Shown here: piece by piece, positions 50,763-63,700 of the stretch | How positions within the stretch are numbered: the first letter of the stretch is position 1 | Layout of the letters: every line of letters begins with the position of its first letter | Assembly (NCBI GenBank): GCA_018389105.1 | Contig: JACATO010000310.1 | Location: forward strand, 1,846,501-1,910,500 | Length of the DNA: 64,000 nt | Direction of reading: 5' to 3' | From: Nautilus pompilius | Lineage: Eukaryota; Mollusca; Cephalopoda; Nautilida; Nautilidae | Program-made: the position numbers and the translations under genes | Notes under the pieces: generated by a model | What the model was told of the DNA's origin: nothing | The model's input: only the letters and a program-made list of their open reading frames with translations | The model's database searches: none

Positions 50763-52826
50763 CTGAGAGCGAAGACAATATATTTCAAACCCAAACTGGA
50801 AAGGGTAATAAGTGATTAAAGAACCAAACCATCTTTTATAGATTCTTCAAAACCAGAAGTATCTTTCAAAATCAAAAAAAAACAAACAAACCAATGCTAT
50901 TAATTTTAAGACTACAGTAAATTGTGCATGAACCGCAGTTCAACAAGTTTCTTTTAGTATTCATGAACTGACAAAATAATCCATGAAAATTAATGAATAA
51001 TTTTATAATTCTCAAATAATTCCTTGCCAAAGTAGGTGATGCTAAAAAATATCTTTTTGAGTTATTACAGCCATGGGAAATAGATTTCATGAACCTGAAT
51101 ATTCATGCTAATTCATGAAATCACCTCCATCAATACAGTCAAAGACTACAAAGAACTAGAGTGATAATCATGTATATGAGCCAATACTGTTCTTTCATAT
51201 ATTCCTAGTCATTTGCTCAAGATGCTGGAAAAGCTGATCCAAAGAACTGGAAACTTACCTACAAATGCACATTGTGCACCAAAGATGTATTGTACTTTAA
51301 CTGTATTATGAAAGAGGATTAGTAGGAACCAAGAAAAAAATGAAACTGTATCAGCGTGGGATCAGACAGGCTTTCTCTTCTGTGGACACCATTTTCTAAA
51401 ATTGTAGACAAACCTGACAAGGTTACAGAATGCTGGGGTAAAAGCTAACCAGCATTACAAATTACACCTCACTGGGACCTGACTTTTTTCAATCTTCAAA
51501 AAGAAACCAAAGTCCCCTCCTTTGTTTACCTGTGGGAGGAAACTTAGAGCTCTTGGAGGAAACTAGTGGTGATTGAGCAGTAAAAACAAGAAAGAAAAAT
51601 AAACCAAGCTACAGGATGTTCACCAAAGCAAATTGGTCCCTTAAGCCACTGCAAGCATAACCCAAGACAGATCTCAGAGGGTCTAAACACTCCCAACATA
51701 AAATTAATCTCTATCATAAAGTCTATGAATGAGGTTAAACTCCCTCATTTGGCTGTTAGTTCTAACAAATAGCAAATGAAAGTTAATATCTTACAAGAGC
51801 AAAAACAGTGTTTTATTTTTCTTTTTTAAATGAAAGATCAGCTACAATGATTCACTGCAAATGTTTCTGAGCAGGTTGTGGACTGAATAGGGGCCCAATG
51901 TATGGTCCTTTGATTACATGGAATGATTCAAGATGCCCTGATGATTGCTTGGTTTTGACTACAAAGCCAACATGGCTGAGGTGCTTTGACTTTTTTTTTC
52001 AGTAAAGAGCATTTTAACAGTAAATACATATATTTGTCTCTATTAATCATCATGAATGCACCCACTAATACTTTGGCAACTATGTGAAGCAACAGTTTAA
52101 AAAAGATAATAATTGGGGAAAAAAAGAGAAGCTATATATAAGATTTAAAAACTTGCAATGCCTCTATATTTGTTGTATTTCATTACTCTACCCTAAAAAT
52201 CTTCCACCAGTGGACAGGGATTAGATTAAATAACCAGATGTTTTCAGGTTAGAACCAGTATCTGACTACCAGGACATATTTCACAAGCAGATGGGTGGGC
52301 CCAGGAATAAAGACTAAAGAGAATGCTGATAAAGGCTTAACACCAATTTTATCAGAATAAAGAGAGATCCTCTGTACATACTTGAGCAGATTAGATTACC
52401 CAGCCCCTTTATGAGAGTTGAAGCCAAAACAAAGTTACTTTAAGAAAAAAAGAATCTTCTAAACAATCACAAATTTGGAAGATTTTATCATCTATCTACT
52501 CTAAATGTCCGTGTTGTTGATCCCTTATGTATATATATATAAAAAAAAAAACCTTCCAGCAAAATTCTCTGCTTTTGGTTAAATAGAAGTGTGTGGAAGA
52601 AGCTAAATTGCTACCACTAATTTCTTATCTGAGTTCAGAGCTCTCTTGATACTGAGATTAGAAAAAGATGCCTCCCCTTTAAACATGCTGTAACAGTGGT
52701 GCTCCATAAAAAATCTCCAGCTAGGAGATGACTAGAGGTGTAATCTGATTAACGGACAGCTGAAATCTAGTGTAAACAAAGAAGTTGGAGAAGGACTAAG
52801 GTAAGCCAACCCAAGCTGTTACTTAC

Positions 52827-52899
52827 TGATCCCAGAGTTATACAGGGCCTTTATGGATTTCTTCATTTTCGTCAAACCACTCCGATCCACATCGAGACT
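52827..52899 (-). CDS. ASAP: Internal exon of an ASAP-type ArfGAP (BAR-domain region)
   Basis: A 73-bp exon with a good acceptor (TTGTTTTTCGCAG just upstream on the minus strand) and a consensus donor GTAAGT. It reads SLDVDRSGLTKMKKSIKALY, then NSGI plus one base of the next codon. This matches the first helix of the BAR domain in ASAP1/ASAP2 (family pattern: E-A-L-D-x-D-R-x-x-L-x-K-x-K-K-S-V-K-A-I-x-x-S-G). ASAP proteins are GTPase-activating proteins for Arf GTPases at focal adhesions and membranes, built of BAR, PH, ArfGAP, ankyrin and usually SH3 domains. The exon is only a small part; neighbouring exons (start MPDQISV-type, and the HVENEE-type continuation) were not found in the window, so the flanking introns would exceed 11 kb upstream and about 52 kb downstream unless exons were missed. 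An upstream Met in the open frame (53007) is intronic. Confidence 0.75.
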
Positions 52900-54219
52900 C
52901 TGCGAAAAACAATCAAGACAACAATGACTACATACAGGTACGATAAGTGGAAATTTTAAAAAAAAAAAAAAACAACAACTTTCCATACTACAGATTAGCG
53001 ACATCACAGCATTTAATATTCAGTCCAAGTCTTTGAAACCACACTGTTCATCTTCTACGGAAGGTAACAGGCCAGAACACTTTAAAAATCTGGTTCTCAA
53101 TAAAAAAATAAAAAAAAGAAGGACACATTTAAGAGTAACAATAAAACAATTTTTTTCCGAATCCCTATTCTAAACAGGTTTTATTTTTTTGTCAGAGAAA
53201 TATAAAGGTGATAGATTATTTCCTCCTGCGCTTTACAGAGCTGATGTAAGCTTCATTTTTGTTTCGTAACCCTGTAACCAAAATATACAATTTTTGTTTG
53301 TTTTTCCTTTATGTCGAAGTCACTGAGCAGTGTTCATACACATTTTTCTTTCCTTTTGAAAATAAGCAGATAATTTTTTTTCTTTTCTCTCTCTCTTCTT
53401 TGCAAGAGGCCCCGCCCGCTCCCCTTGTTATGGTGCCCTTTTTTAACATAAAGAATAAACAGTATTCTCTTACAATAAGAGTAAACAGTGGAACAGATCT
53501 CAAGTCCTAACAAAGGAAACAAAATAAAACAAAACAAAAAAATAATCAGCAGGTGGGAGTTAACAAAAGTAAAATCCAACCCGATAACCATTTTACTGTA
53601 ATAGAGGCACATGACAAGGGCTCGCTCTGCACTGAACATTTTTAAGGTGGTGGTTTCTTTCAGCAGCCATAGAGACAGTAAACTACAATAAATGCAGGAA
53701 TATTTCACAACAACATATGCCTCAGCACTGCATTGATTGTGGTATAACTGCACTTTTTAAAAAATATATATATAAATACACACATTACGTGAGGTGATGT
53801 AATGATTCTGGCCACTGATGTAAGCAAACAGTGGCGACGGGCAGGGGGGCCCCCCCAACACCCAGTAAAATAATCCATCAAGCATAAAAGGTAGTAGTCC
53901 AGTAAGAAAAGTCAGTGGCAATTAAAACAAAACAGCTTAACATTTACCTGTGTTAGTAAATCATGGGATTATTTCAGCCGCCAATGCAGGTGCATGAATA
54001 TGCAACACCAGCGTTACAAATACAAATCTATATTCTGTATTTATAAATCAGTACGGACCTGATGTAACCTATAAATGGAGATGGCATGAGGAGCAATACC
54101 TTAAACTGGAAATTTGGTGCGTGTTTATACACACGATATGACACCTGAAAACGATCGGAGATTCCACCAGTCGAAATGTCGTGATGAAGATAACAGTCAA
54201 AAAATATCAATATGTAATA

Positions 54220-54221
<2 letters not shown>

Positions 54222-54259
<38 letters not shown>
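54222..54259. repeat. (GT)18 microsatellite
   Basis: The longest pure dinucleotide run in the window. Confidence 0.95.
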
Positions 54260-57200
54260 GTCAAAGTGTCTTCAGAACCCAATAACATGGCAAATGAAGT
54301 TGAATAGTATAAGAAACCAACTGGATTCAAACAAACAAATGGACAGGTTTCAAAATGGAGAGATTGGAAAGGAGAGTTAGTGGACATCATAAAACGCTAA
54401 TCAAAATCAACCTGATGCTAATTGCGGTATTAGTACACCTGTCTCATCTGCATGAAGCAAGTGCACTTTACAATTCTGGAGATTGAAAGAGTGGCGGGTA
54501 AAGTTCTCTGCCTCGGTGGAGTAGATTCCCACTAAAACTCTTCATTTGTAAGAATGCATTAATAAGAAAATATTTTAGAAATGAAATGCTCCATATTACA
54601 GATGCTGTGTGCAGGTGTGCTAAAAGTGGTGAGACAATGTGATTGATGCTCCTGCCACACAAATGAAAAGAAAATGAATGATTGATAGAAATTCCTGATC
54701 AGAGCCAGAAGAACCACATATTCTACTGTATCTTGAGATCTGAAAATATTTCAGATGGAGCTAGTAAATATTATCAAAGAATTCTGCATGAAAGCTATTT
54801 AAATCACTATGTAGCAACTGATTACAAATGATTAGAAAACTGAAGATGCATTAACTACTAGAGAAAGCTGGGGGGTTCTAGATTTGACTAAAGATGTCCC
54901 CCACACCCACCAGCAAAACAAGTTTATGAATCACAGACAAAACATTTCAAAAACCTGAAATATTCATGATAATATAGGGTCATAAAGGGGCATCAGAAAA
55001 TTTCTTTTTTGCCCTTTTTTTTTTCAATGCAGGGAAATGACCGAAAGATGGGCAAGTTGTGCTGAGACCACAAAAGGGACGGAACCATGAATTCCAAAGG
55101 ATTTCATGTTTTCTTTTGGCATGTGTTCAAATGAATGTTCTGTTTGTATGTGATTAAATTAGCATCATCAAATCATCAATGGTTCAATGTTCATTTGCAT
55201 GTTTCAAGACATTGAATAACAATTTTTTAACCTGAATTTACATAAATAATTTTTTTAAAAAAAATAAATAAATAATCAAATAAATATAATTACATATATA
55301 TGTATGCGTGCTTATATTTATATACATATTTTAATTTTACCATAAGCCTGAAATGGGAGGGTCCAGATGGTGGCCAATGTAGGGGCTGGGAACCACTGGT
55401 TTATAGGGCCATTTCAATGTAAAGTGACAGCTAAGTGGTAACAAAATTAAAATTCATTCAGAACATGACTGCACAAATAAGATGCAAAAGGGGGAGATCA
55501 CCAGCACTGTTAAGAGATCTATGAATTTCTGAATGTGGCTCATCACCAACAAAATTTATGCTCAAGGGATGCTTACCCAGTCTTGCTTCAGAGTAGCCAC
55601 AAAAAAAAAAGAGGGAGGGGTTTGGAATATTGTCAGCAACCATGGAAATCAATTGCAGACATGGTCTGTGGCTGCTAAACCTGGTGAATTGACTAGACAG
55701 CTGGGAAGTTTCCTCTACCCCAGATCTGATGCTCTGGAGAGTGGTAAAGCCTCAGCACAGTTCTAATTCATAAAATAACCTCATTATACAGATTTGCCAC
55801 TAAGAAAGCTTGGAATAGACTACAACCCTACCCACCCCATAGGAATTTTGCACACTGCCTTATTACTAGTAAACAAACAACTGAAAAATCTAGGTTTCCT
55901 AAATAATTCCCCATTGTCATCAGAGTTGGTCCTGAATATATTAATTTGATTTTCAGATGATACTTTCACAGGAGCCAATGCTCACTCTACCCTGGTCAAT
56001 GCTTTCATATTCTAATCAACTCTTGGGTGACCATTTACAGGGCCTGCGTCCCTGGCTCAATAGGTTAAATAGTTGGTAAAAAAGAAACGAAGAAATTGGC
56101 AAGACAACTTATCTATCCACCTCTACTGCTGCAAGTAGAATGGATTGCTAAGAAACTTCTTCTGAGCAACAACAACAAAAAAAACCCCTATTGACAGCAA
56201 TAGAGAAAGAATAAGTAAAGGTTCAACTGCTGATAGTTGTATCACTAATAAGAAAAAACTGGGAAAGGTCTCAGATAACCCTAATTGCTGCAGGAGTTCC
56301 ATCATCACTGGTGCCAAACTGATGCCAATCATAGTGGTAGTATCCTATCAAATAGTTAACCTCTTAACACCCCTGGAACTATAAGGAGATAGCAGAGCTA
56401 TGATTTAGGTCATCTTTATCTCCAATGCTGCTCCATAAAGATCTCATTAGCCATACTCCTAGGACACCCAGCTTGATATCATACCAGCTTTAACTTGGCC
56501 TTGGTCTCTGTAGATTACCCTCAATATCTTCCTTCACCCATTAGACTCCCAAAATGTTCTGGAATCCTAACAACAGTTCTTGTAATACAAACTAGTTTCT
56601 AATTGACTGATGTACAATAATTATCAGATTCTGGCAATCTAATTAAAGTCAGATTACAACAGCAACAAAAATAACTTGACTCCATCAACATCAGTGACAG
56701 ACATCTTTACAACCCCCCCCCCTTGAAGCCAAGGCAATGGTGATCAGACTTGGCTCTAAAAAAGAGCCACTTAAGTCTTTTTTGACAATATGCTGAAAAT
56801 GCAAAGTAGGCAACACAGAAATAGTTCATAATATACTATATATGTTAATATAATGTAACTAATTTAAACCAGGGAAAAAAAAAAACAATCAAACACTGGC
56901 ATTTTTTTTTAGTTGTAGTACATAAATAATGTTGCTTTGAAATCACAAAACAAAAAGTAAAATGTACAAAGTACTTTCAGTTTATTGAGCTCTTTCCAGC
57001 TGAACTTTGAGTTAGGCTATCAAAAAAAGGATGATTCCTGCTTCCTTTGGTCCTATCCTAGCTCATGCTCTACTACAAAACTAACACCAATGTAACATTA
57101 ACTTCCAATTGAACATACTGCTATAAACTGATCCACATTTCTTCTGTCCATCTCCAAATAAAACAATACTTTCTTCTCTGCTGTCAGCACTGACCTAGTC

Positions 57201-57870
57201 TGATAAAAAGCACTTTTACAAATGTGAATAACTTTAAAATAAAATTACTGTTAATCATTCAAGGCTGCTTGTAGATGTACATACATGATGAGAATACTTC
57301 TATTCTCCTACATGATTAGGTATCAGTTTCTGCTCAAGATCATACCAAGATAATTACTCCAGCTTAACAAGAGAGTGCTAACCATCATATGATAGACTAT
57401 TATCATATGCTGATAAAGGGATGAAGCAAGTCTAGAAATATATTTACTCTACATCATCATTAATTGTCATGTTTGTTTGTTTTTTGTTTTTTTTAAATTT
57501 AAAATTTCTTCTCCATACTGTATACATTTTAAAAACAGCAGTTAAAATACATTCAGCTGTAGGAAACGGCAATTTGTTGACTGCTCAGTCTAACTTTCGG
57601 TCCACAACATCAGCACATTGTGTCTTATCAAATCCTGTGTTTTATTTAACCTGGCATCAAGAGGACAAATTTTCACAGAGCAATGTCCTAATCAGTACAG
57701 GAGTAAGTAAACCAAATGCTGACTCCATCAATGGAATGTGGATTTATGGGAAATTGCGGGATTCAAAGGAAGCATGAACAATTTCAGCCATTCAAAAATG
57801 ACGGTGAGAGGTTGGGCAGATATGTTGTATTCTGAAGAAAAATAACTACAGAAGGAAAAAAAGAAACTCC

Positions 57871-57910
57871 AGAGAGAGAGAGAGAGAGAGTGAGTGAGTG
57901 TGTGTGCGTG
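57871..57910. repeat. Compound microsatellite (GA)n(GTGA)n(GT)n
   Basis: GA run, then GTGA units, then GT/GC units: the same order as at 15.2 kb. Confidence 0.92.
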
Positions 57911-58907
57911 TTTTAATTTTTAAAAATTAGTAAATGAATTTTAAAGATTAGGAAAATAATTCTGAAACTTGTCAGGTATTCAAACTTAAAACAATGTCTG
58001 CATACATTTAATCAATTTGCTAAGTGAACAGAATTTACATCTATACCACATTTGTCTGATTAGAAACTGGCTGTTAATCCCTTTTAAGGTGCTACAGTAA
58101 AGTAAGAAAATCAAACAAAAGAAGTCATAAAGGATAATAAGTGCCATATATCTAAATATCAGGATATCAGACTGTCATTGCATTTAGTGATAAGTTAAAG
58201 CTAATGGCAGTGTGTTTTGGACATTAACACGATATAGACTGATTCTGGAGCTGTCGTCTGCACTCGAATCATGGTCAAGAGGATATATTAGGCCACACTT
58301 TGCATACCAGGCATGAACATTTGGTAAGTGGATCAGATGATGATTCGCTGAACTGACTGGACCAAAAGCAACAAGCATCTTCATGGCCAGCAGACCATCA
58401 TTTACTAGCATGTCAGAAGCAATTTTTTTTTAGAAATTAAAGTTATTATTATTATTTTTAATGAATCTCAGACATTAGCATAACATAAGTTGTAAAAATA
58501 CAGTGCAGCTACCTTAATCCCTGTTCTTTGCCACATCCATTCCTATATAAATTCTCCATTCTGGCTCCATGATAAAGTATAAAAAAATATACACACAACT
58601 GAAAGAAATTTCCAGCTTTAAGAAATATGCATTTTTAAAGTTTTTTTTTATCCCATCAGAAGTGAAAAGTGTTGATAACTTTCTTACAGCAAAATACCTG
58701 CATTTTCTAAAGGAAATTTGATATCTATAATTAATTTCTCAACTTAAAGTCACCTGAGAACGAGAAACAAAGAAACAACCTCTAATGGCAAAAAAAAAAA
58801 AAAGGTTTAGCTATTTTCAGTCTCTTAAAATTCCCCAAAGGAAGAGAATCTACTACAAAATTTCAATTGCAAGTGTTTATTAAAATATTTTAAATCAATG
58901 TTATAAT

Positions 58908-58931
58908 CTCTCTCTCTCACACACACACACT
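58908..58931. repeat. Compound microsatellite (TC)n(AC)n
   Basis: TC run passing into an AC run. Confidence 0.9.
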
Positions 58932-61133
58932 GTCAGTGAGCATTTGGATACTACTTTTGGAAGCTGAATCACAAGAGAGATCTTGAAAGAGCTTTTGTGT
59001 GTATAATGGACGCTGAGTTGACACACAAAATTTAAACCAATAATAACTGGCCTGAAAATGGATAAAAAGCTTTAAAAAGATGCAAAAACAGTGAGAAAAA
59101 TACTACTACTACATGTTAACAACCACTCTGAAAGACATGAAGAAGTTTGTTCATTAAGAGAACAACAAGCACATATAACACTAGAGCTCTCCAGTAAGGA
59201 TGACCAGCAAACATCAGTTGCATCATACTCATCATGTATATTGCTGTAAGTAGTTTGGTTATGCATCATAATTATGCAAGATGGTGAGCTATATGGGCTC
59301 TGACATCACTACTACCTTTTATAATTTCAATTCAGGAGAGCTCAAAATGAAAATATTCAGTTATTTCTTGATTATTTTTTTTTTCTGATTAGCAAGTAAA
59401 TGTATGCTTCTCTCTCCCAATGTTTTTTTTTTTTTTTTGCTTTGTTTTCCTTTAGTTTCAGTATTATGATGGTGGAAAGTTGACTGAACCATTTCAATAA
59501 TTTCCAGGTATCACCATCACTTGAAATTAGTTTGCTGTCACTAACTCATCTAAGAAAGAAAAAAAACTGAAATAGTAAACAATAAAAAATTCATACGGGG
59601 CATATAAAAATCTCCCAGCGTTAATGCAGTTGCCTTTCAGTAAAAAATGTTATTAATAAAAATCTTTTAAAAATACAAAATAAATCTGTACTTAATATAT
59701 ATTTTAAATAAATTAGAAGCTATGAGTATGAAAAGTTCTATGGGTGAGACTTGATCCATCTTAAAATTATCCATCTGTTTGTTCAGCTAATCTAAAGGAG
59801 TGGTTTTAGGAAAAAGCCCTAATGTTTACTGAAAGCATCTTTTATACAAGCTTTTATACGTATATTATGAACTACTTATTATGTAATTTAATAGAGTAAG
59901 CACAAAGTAAAGAATATGCATCTCTACACATGTCCCATTGAGATTGTTCTTCTAGACTAGAGCATACTTTCAAAATCATTGCACCAGATCTGCCTGCCTC
60001 ATCTACATTTGTGAATCTTTTTTCCCCAAGGCATTTTGGCTTAGGTTAACCAGATGTAAATATCTCATTTTTTCTTTTAAAACAGTGCATGTGTGGTTAG
60101 CAGGGTGAAATGAAGAAACTATCAAACAAAGATAACAAATAGAAACAAATTTCAAACAGAAATGAGAAGCACAGGGCAGCAATTCCCTAGATTAAATTTA
60201 GCCAAACAGGAATATTGACTGCTATTCTAGAAGGATTTTATTTAAACAGAGACATCTCAGAGTATGACAGAAGATTCAGATTCTTCAGGATGCATTACTA
60301 TCCATTCCAATTTACTCTGCTGATAATTATTTCAAAATACATAGACAGGTATTGATCTATATCCAGGATACACCACCTATGGCAAAAATCCCTAGAAGAT
60401 TTACATCTTTATTGCTGTTGGTATAATATAATAAAGGAACTGTTAATATGTTAATAACAAGAGAGGAAACATCATTATAACCTGCACCATAACATAAAAC
60501 AGATCTACACTTTATATAGTAACAGATAGCCGTAAAACTACACCACACACTTAATGGTCTGACTGTTATGTTTTTTCTAGCAGCAAACTAAGATGGAGTG
60601 TTGCTAAAAGCCAAAATCAATAGAGCCTCATCTAGTTTGTCTTCTGCCCAAATACCTCGATAGTTTTATGCGACCAAGGCAACCAATTTAACACAAGCAC
60701 AGATCTGCCAGACAAATGTTAACCAACCATAATTTTATTTCCCATCTGAAAACACTATTATATTACGTGGAGGTACCAGCTGTACTGATACTCTATTGAT
60801 TTCAGAGGCATTGAGTTTAAGAGGACAGAACAGTACTTTTAAATGATATACTTTTATGAAATGAGCAGCTCACTTTAATAACATAGGAGATGAATCTGAC
60901 TGCCTCTACCTGCAAGTGGAGATAACTTCAAAATTGAAAGTAGGGCTATATAAAATGTAAAACCCATTTCTGTCCATTGAGAATCAAGAAAACACTCCCA
61001 CAATGCAATACTACAACTGTTGAAATTGCACAAGACTTGACATACAGATACATTTTGAGTAATATTTACAATCGAGGAAAAAAAAAAAAAATTTGCCCAG
61101 CTTTAGTTTGAGGGGCCAGCATCCATAGCATTG

Positions 61134-61141
61134 CATTATAG
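61134..61141. repeat. Left 8-bp target-site duplication of the hAT element
   Basis: CATTATAG directly abuts the left terminal inverted repeat and is identical to 63969-63976 at the other end. Eight-base duplications are the hAT signature. Confidence 0.93.
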
Positions 61142-61156
61142 CAGTGGTTCCCAACC
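61142..61156 (+). repeat. Left terminal inverted repeat of the hAT element
   Basis: CAGTGGTTCCCAACC, 15 of 15 complementary to 63954-63968. This terminus is typical of animal hAT (Charlie/Buster-type) elements. Confidence 0.92.
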
Positions 61157-61579
61157 TTTTTTGTCCCGTTCCCCCTTTTCCAGTCATTGTTTCACCTGTG
61201 GACCCCCTACAACGAAATATGTTAAGCCAAGAAAATTAATAAAAGATTTTTCTGCAAGAAATGAATATATTAATGTAAAATGCCTTCCATTGTTATGCTG
61301 ATTAAGATGTAGGCCTATTTATATGAAATCAGAAAACATTCCGTTCAGCACTTTTTGATTTAAGTACAACACATAGGAAAAATGTTATGTTAATGTTGTT
61401 ATAGTTGTAGGTATTGTGTGCAAAAACTATCTTTATAATATTTGCTCTTTTTTGAGCTTGCAAGCACATGTATGAATAAAAAGAATCACAAAAACTGTAT
61501 TAATACAACAAAAAATCACAAAAACAGCAGTGAATGAAACTTTTCATTGGTTGCGAAAAAGTATGTCACTTTATATTTC

Positions 61580-63349
61580 TCAATGGGACGTTTGTGGTTG
61601 TTTTTGAGCAACCAGCTCATGAATCCTTGGCTCAGTGGCAGCCAGGGCACACCTCAAGTCATCTTCCACAGACAGCTTGTTCCTTGATTTTGTTTTTATT
61701 GCAAGTAATGAAGAAAACCCACTTTCGCACAGGTAGGTTGAAGCAAAAGGCAAAAGAACTCGAACTGCCAGATCACTTATTTTTGGATATGATTCCATCA
61801 TTGAACACCAGAAGCTAGACAAGGAGTTTGACTGGAACACATTCTTGGCTGTTGAATCATGGAGAAGCTCAATGAACTCTTCTTGTGCGTCTTCTAACAC
61901 ATCATCAACCTGACATAAGAAAGGATTTTTTGCTAATCCTGCATGCTGAGGGCTCAAGTCAGGAAAGTAACGGCGAAATTCATCATCTAGATGAGACAAG
62001 TGGTCCATGATTTCCTTGGACAAGGTGCTTGAAAGCTGACCATCAGCAAGAACTTCATTCAATGATGGAAACATCATAAATTTTCCTACACTCACTCTCT
62101 TCTTATACAGCTCCAATTTGGCCAAAAATGCATGTATTGAGTCACAGTGGCTGAGCAAGTTTGAATCCTTTCCTTGGAGTCTCAAGTTCAGCTGGTTGAA
62201 GATTTCAAATATGTCCACAAGATAAGCAAGGCGGAGCTCAAAGTGTTCTGATTTCAATATCTCCAACAGGTCACATTTTTTCTGTACATCAAGAAACATT
62301 TCAACTTCCTGGCGAAGAGAGAAGAAGCGGGACAAAAATCTCCCTGCAGACAACCACCTGACGGATGTATAAAAGAGCATGGAACTATGCTCGGATTCCA
62401 TGTCATGACACAGTTGCTGGAACAGTCTCGTGTTTAGGGCAGAGTTTTTCACATAGTTCACGACCTTAACAATACCAGTGAAAATTGTGAGAAGCCCAGA
62501 AGGAAGCGATTTAGAAGCCAGAGCCTCCCGATGAATGAAGCAGTGCACACCAACTGCATTTGGTGCTTTGGATTTTACTTTTGCTTGGAAACCCGACCTC
62601 GACCCAAGCATGGCTGGAGCTCCATCAGTTGTGATTCCAACAAGATTATTCCAACTCAAACCATGCTCGTCAAAAAACGATGACACAGCATTCATCACAT
62701 CAGTGGCCGTACTTGATGTTTCAAGATTTTGACAGCAAAGAAATTCCTCCTTGATTATGCCTTTGAACAGGTATCGGCAGTATACCAACAGCTGGCACGC
62801 CATTGCTACATCAGTGGATTCATCGACCTGTATAGCAAAAATGGGGGATGCTTTTATCTCTTCAATAATCTGATCTTTCACATCACCTGACATGTCGCTG
62901 ATTCTTCGCTGGATAGTATTATTCGAAAGAGATACATCACTTAGTTTCTGTGCTGCTTCTGCTCCAAGAACCAGTCTAACCATTTCTTTTGCACAAGGTA
63001 GGATCAATTCTTCAGCAATTGTGTGTGGCTTTTTCTTCCGTGCTACTAAATAAGCCACTCTGTATGATGCTTCCACGATGTTCCCTCTCTTCTCTTGGAA
63101 GCTACCAGTCGCATCAAGTTTTTGCCTCTTCAGTTCATCAGCTTTCCTCTTGAAAAAATACTTTTCCTTGCTAGCATACTCAGGGTGGCATTTGGTCAGG
63201 TGAAGTTGTAATTTTGAAGGCTTCAGTGAATCATTTCCCAGGACACGAAAACAAATGACACACTGTGGGAGATCTACATTATTTTTTTGAATCGAAGTAA
63301 ACCCCCACTGAAGATAATCTTCCGAGAACTTTCTCTTCTTACTTGACAT
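61580..63349 (-). CDS. hAT-family transposase (BED zinc finger, Buster/ZBED5-like), intact
   Basis: Cut-and-paste DNA transposase of the hAT superfamily, 589 aa, uninterrupted. I start at the Met of MSSKKRKFSEDY (63349); the frame stays open upstream to 63460, but those 37 residues are hydrophobic and unlike the family, whereas the short basic start is typical. Visible parts: an N-terminal BED-type finger (C30, C33, H50, H55); an RNase H-like core with the first catalytic Asp in QVDESTD (D176), the second in TTDGAPAM (D242), a CFIH motif (C270/H273) and the RW motif (W332); then an alpha-helical insertion; then the C-terminal hAT dimerisation block with CESGFSS (E542, the likely third catalytic acid) and a conserved SRNKL (555-559). 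Length fits the ZBED5/FAM200/SCAND3-related group of transposases and their domesticated derivatives. It lies inside an element with matching ends and target duplication, so it is a transposon gene, not a host ZBED gene. No frameshift or stop seen; activity is inferred, not shown. Confidence 0.92.
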   Translation of the reverse strand: MSSKKRKFSEDYLQWGFTSIQKNNVDLPQCVICFRVLGNDSLKPSKLQLHLTKCHPEYASKEKYFFKRKADELKRQKLDATGSFQEKRGNIVEASYRVAYLVARKKKPHTIAEELILPCAKEMVRLVLGAEAAQKLSDVSLSNNTIQRRISDMSGDVKDQIIEEIKASPIFAIQVDESTDVAMACQLLVYCRYLFKGIIKEEFLCCQNLETSSTATDVMNAVSSFFDEHGLSWNNLVGITTDGAPAMLGSRSGFQAKVKSKAPNAVGVHCFIHREALASKSLPSGLLTIFTGIVKVVNYVKNSALNTRLFQQLCHDMESEHSSMLFYTSVRWLSAGRFLSRFFSLRQEVEMFLDVQKKCDLLEILKSEHFELRLAYLVDIFEIFNQLNLRLQGKDSNLLSHCDSIHAFLAKLELYKKRVSVGKFMMFPSLNEVLADGQLSSTLSKEIMDHLSHLDDEFRRYFPDLSPQHAGLAKNPFLCQVDDVLEDAQEEFIELLHDSTAKNVFQSNSLSSFWCSMMESYPKISDLAVRVLLPFASTYLCESGFSSLLAIKTKSRNKLSVEDDLRCALAATEPRIHELVAQKQPQTSH

Positions 63350-63700
63350 TATGCAATATCTGTGGGTGGAAAAAAGAAAGCTGACTATGTGTGCGACCAG
63401 GTTAATATAACAACAATATACAAGTAAAATAATAACAAACCAAAGAGGTATCATATACACACAGACACTTAAACATGCAAAGTATAAGTCACGATTTCAC
63501 TAATTTCACGATTTTGCTAAATATTATCACTTGTTGTTAGCCATATTAGAAAGAAAATAATTAACATTGCCTTAATATTATTTTCTTAATATTGCCATAA
63601 TAAAATAAAGGTTATTTATTCATTTTCTCTCTCTCATTCATATATCACGTATATTCATGACACTCGTCATTTAAGGAGGCAATAAATCTTCCTGTCATCT

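Larger units (their letters stand above)
52900..61133. other. Non-coding stretch upstream of the ASAP exon
   Basis: Probably intron. It contains the microsatellites listed, a GGGGGGCCCCCCC palindrome at 53844-53856 preceded by CAGTGGCGAC (53830), a pattern seen at some hAT ends, and no recognisable exon. Confidence 0.5.

Noticed and set aside
53334-53753. 139-codon minus-strand ORF with hydrophobic stretches
   Set aside because: Composition dominated by Leu/Phe/Lys from T- and A-rich DNA, ending in a low-complexity basic run; no family resemblance.
53830-53860. hAT end at CAGTGGCGACGGGC with G6C7
   Set aside because: No matching inverted end or 8-bp duplication was found nearby; noted only as possible debris.
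54028-54390. 120-codon minus-strand ORF
   Set aside because: Also passes through a (GT)n microsatellite coding Thr-His; not credible as a gene.
63350-63460. Upstream 37-residue extension of the hAT transposase
   Set aside because: Hydrophobic and unlike the family; the internal Met at 63349 gives the expected short basic N-terminus.
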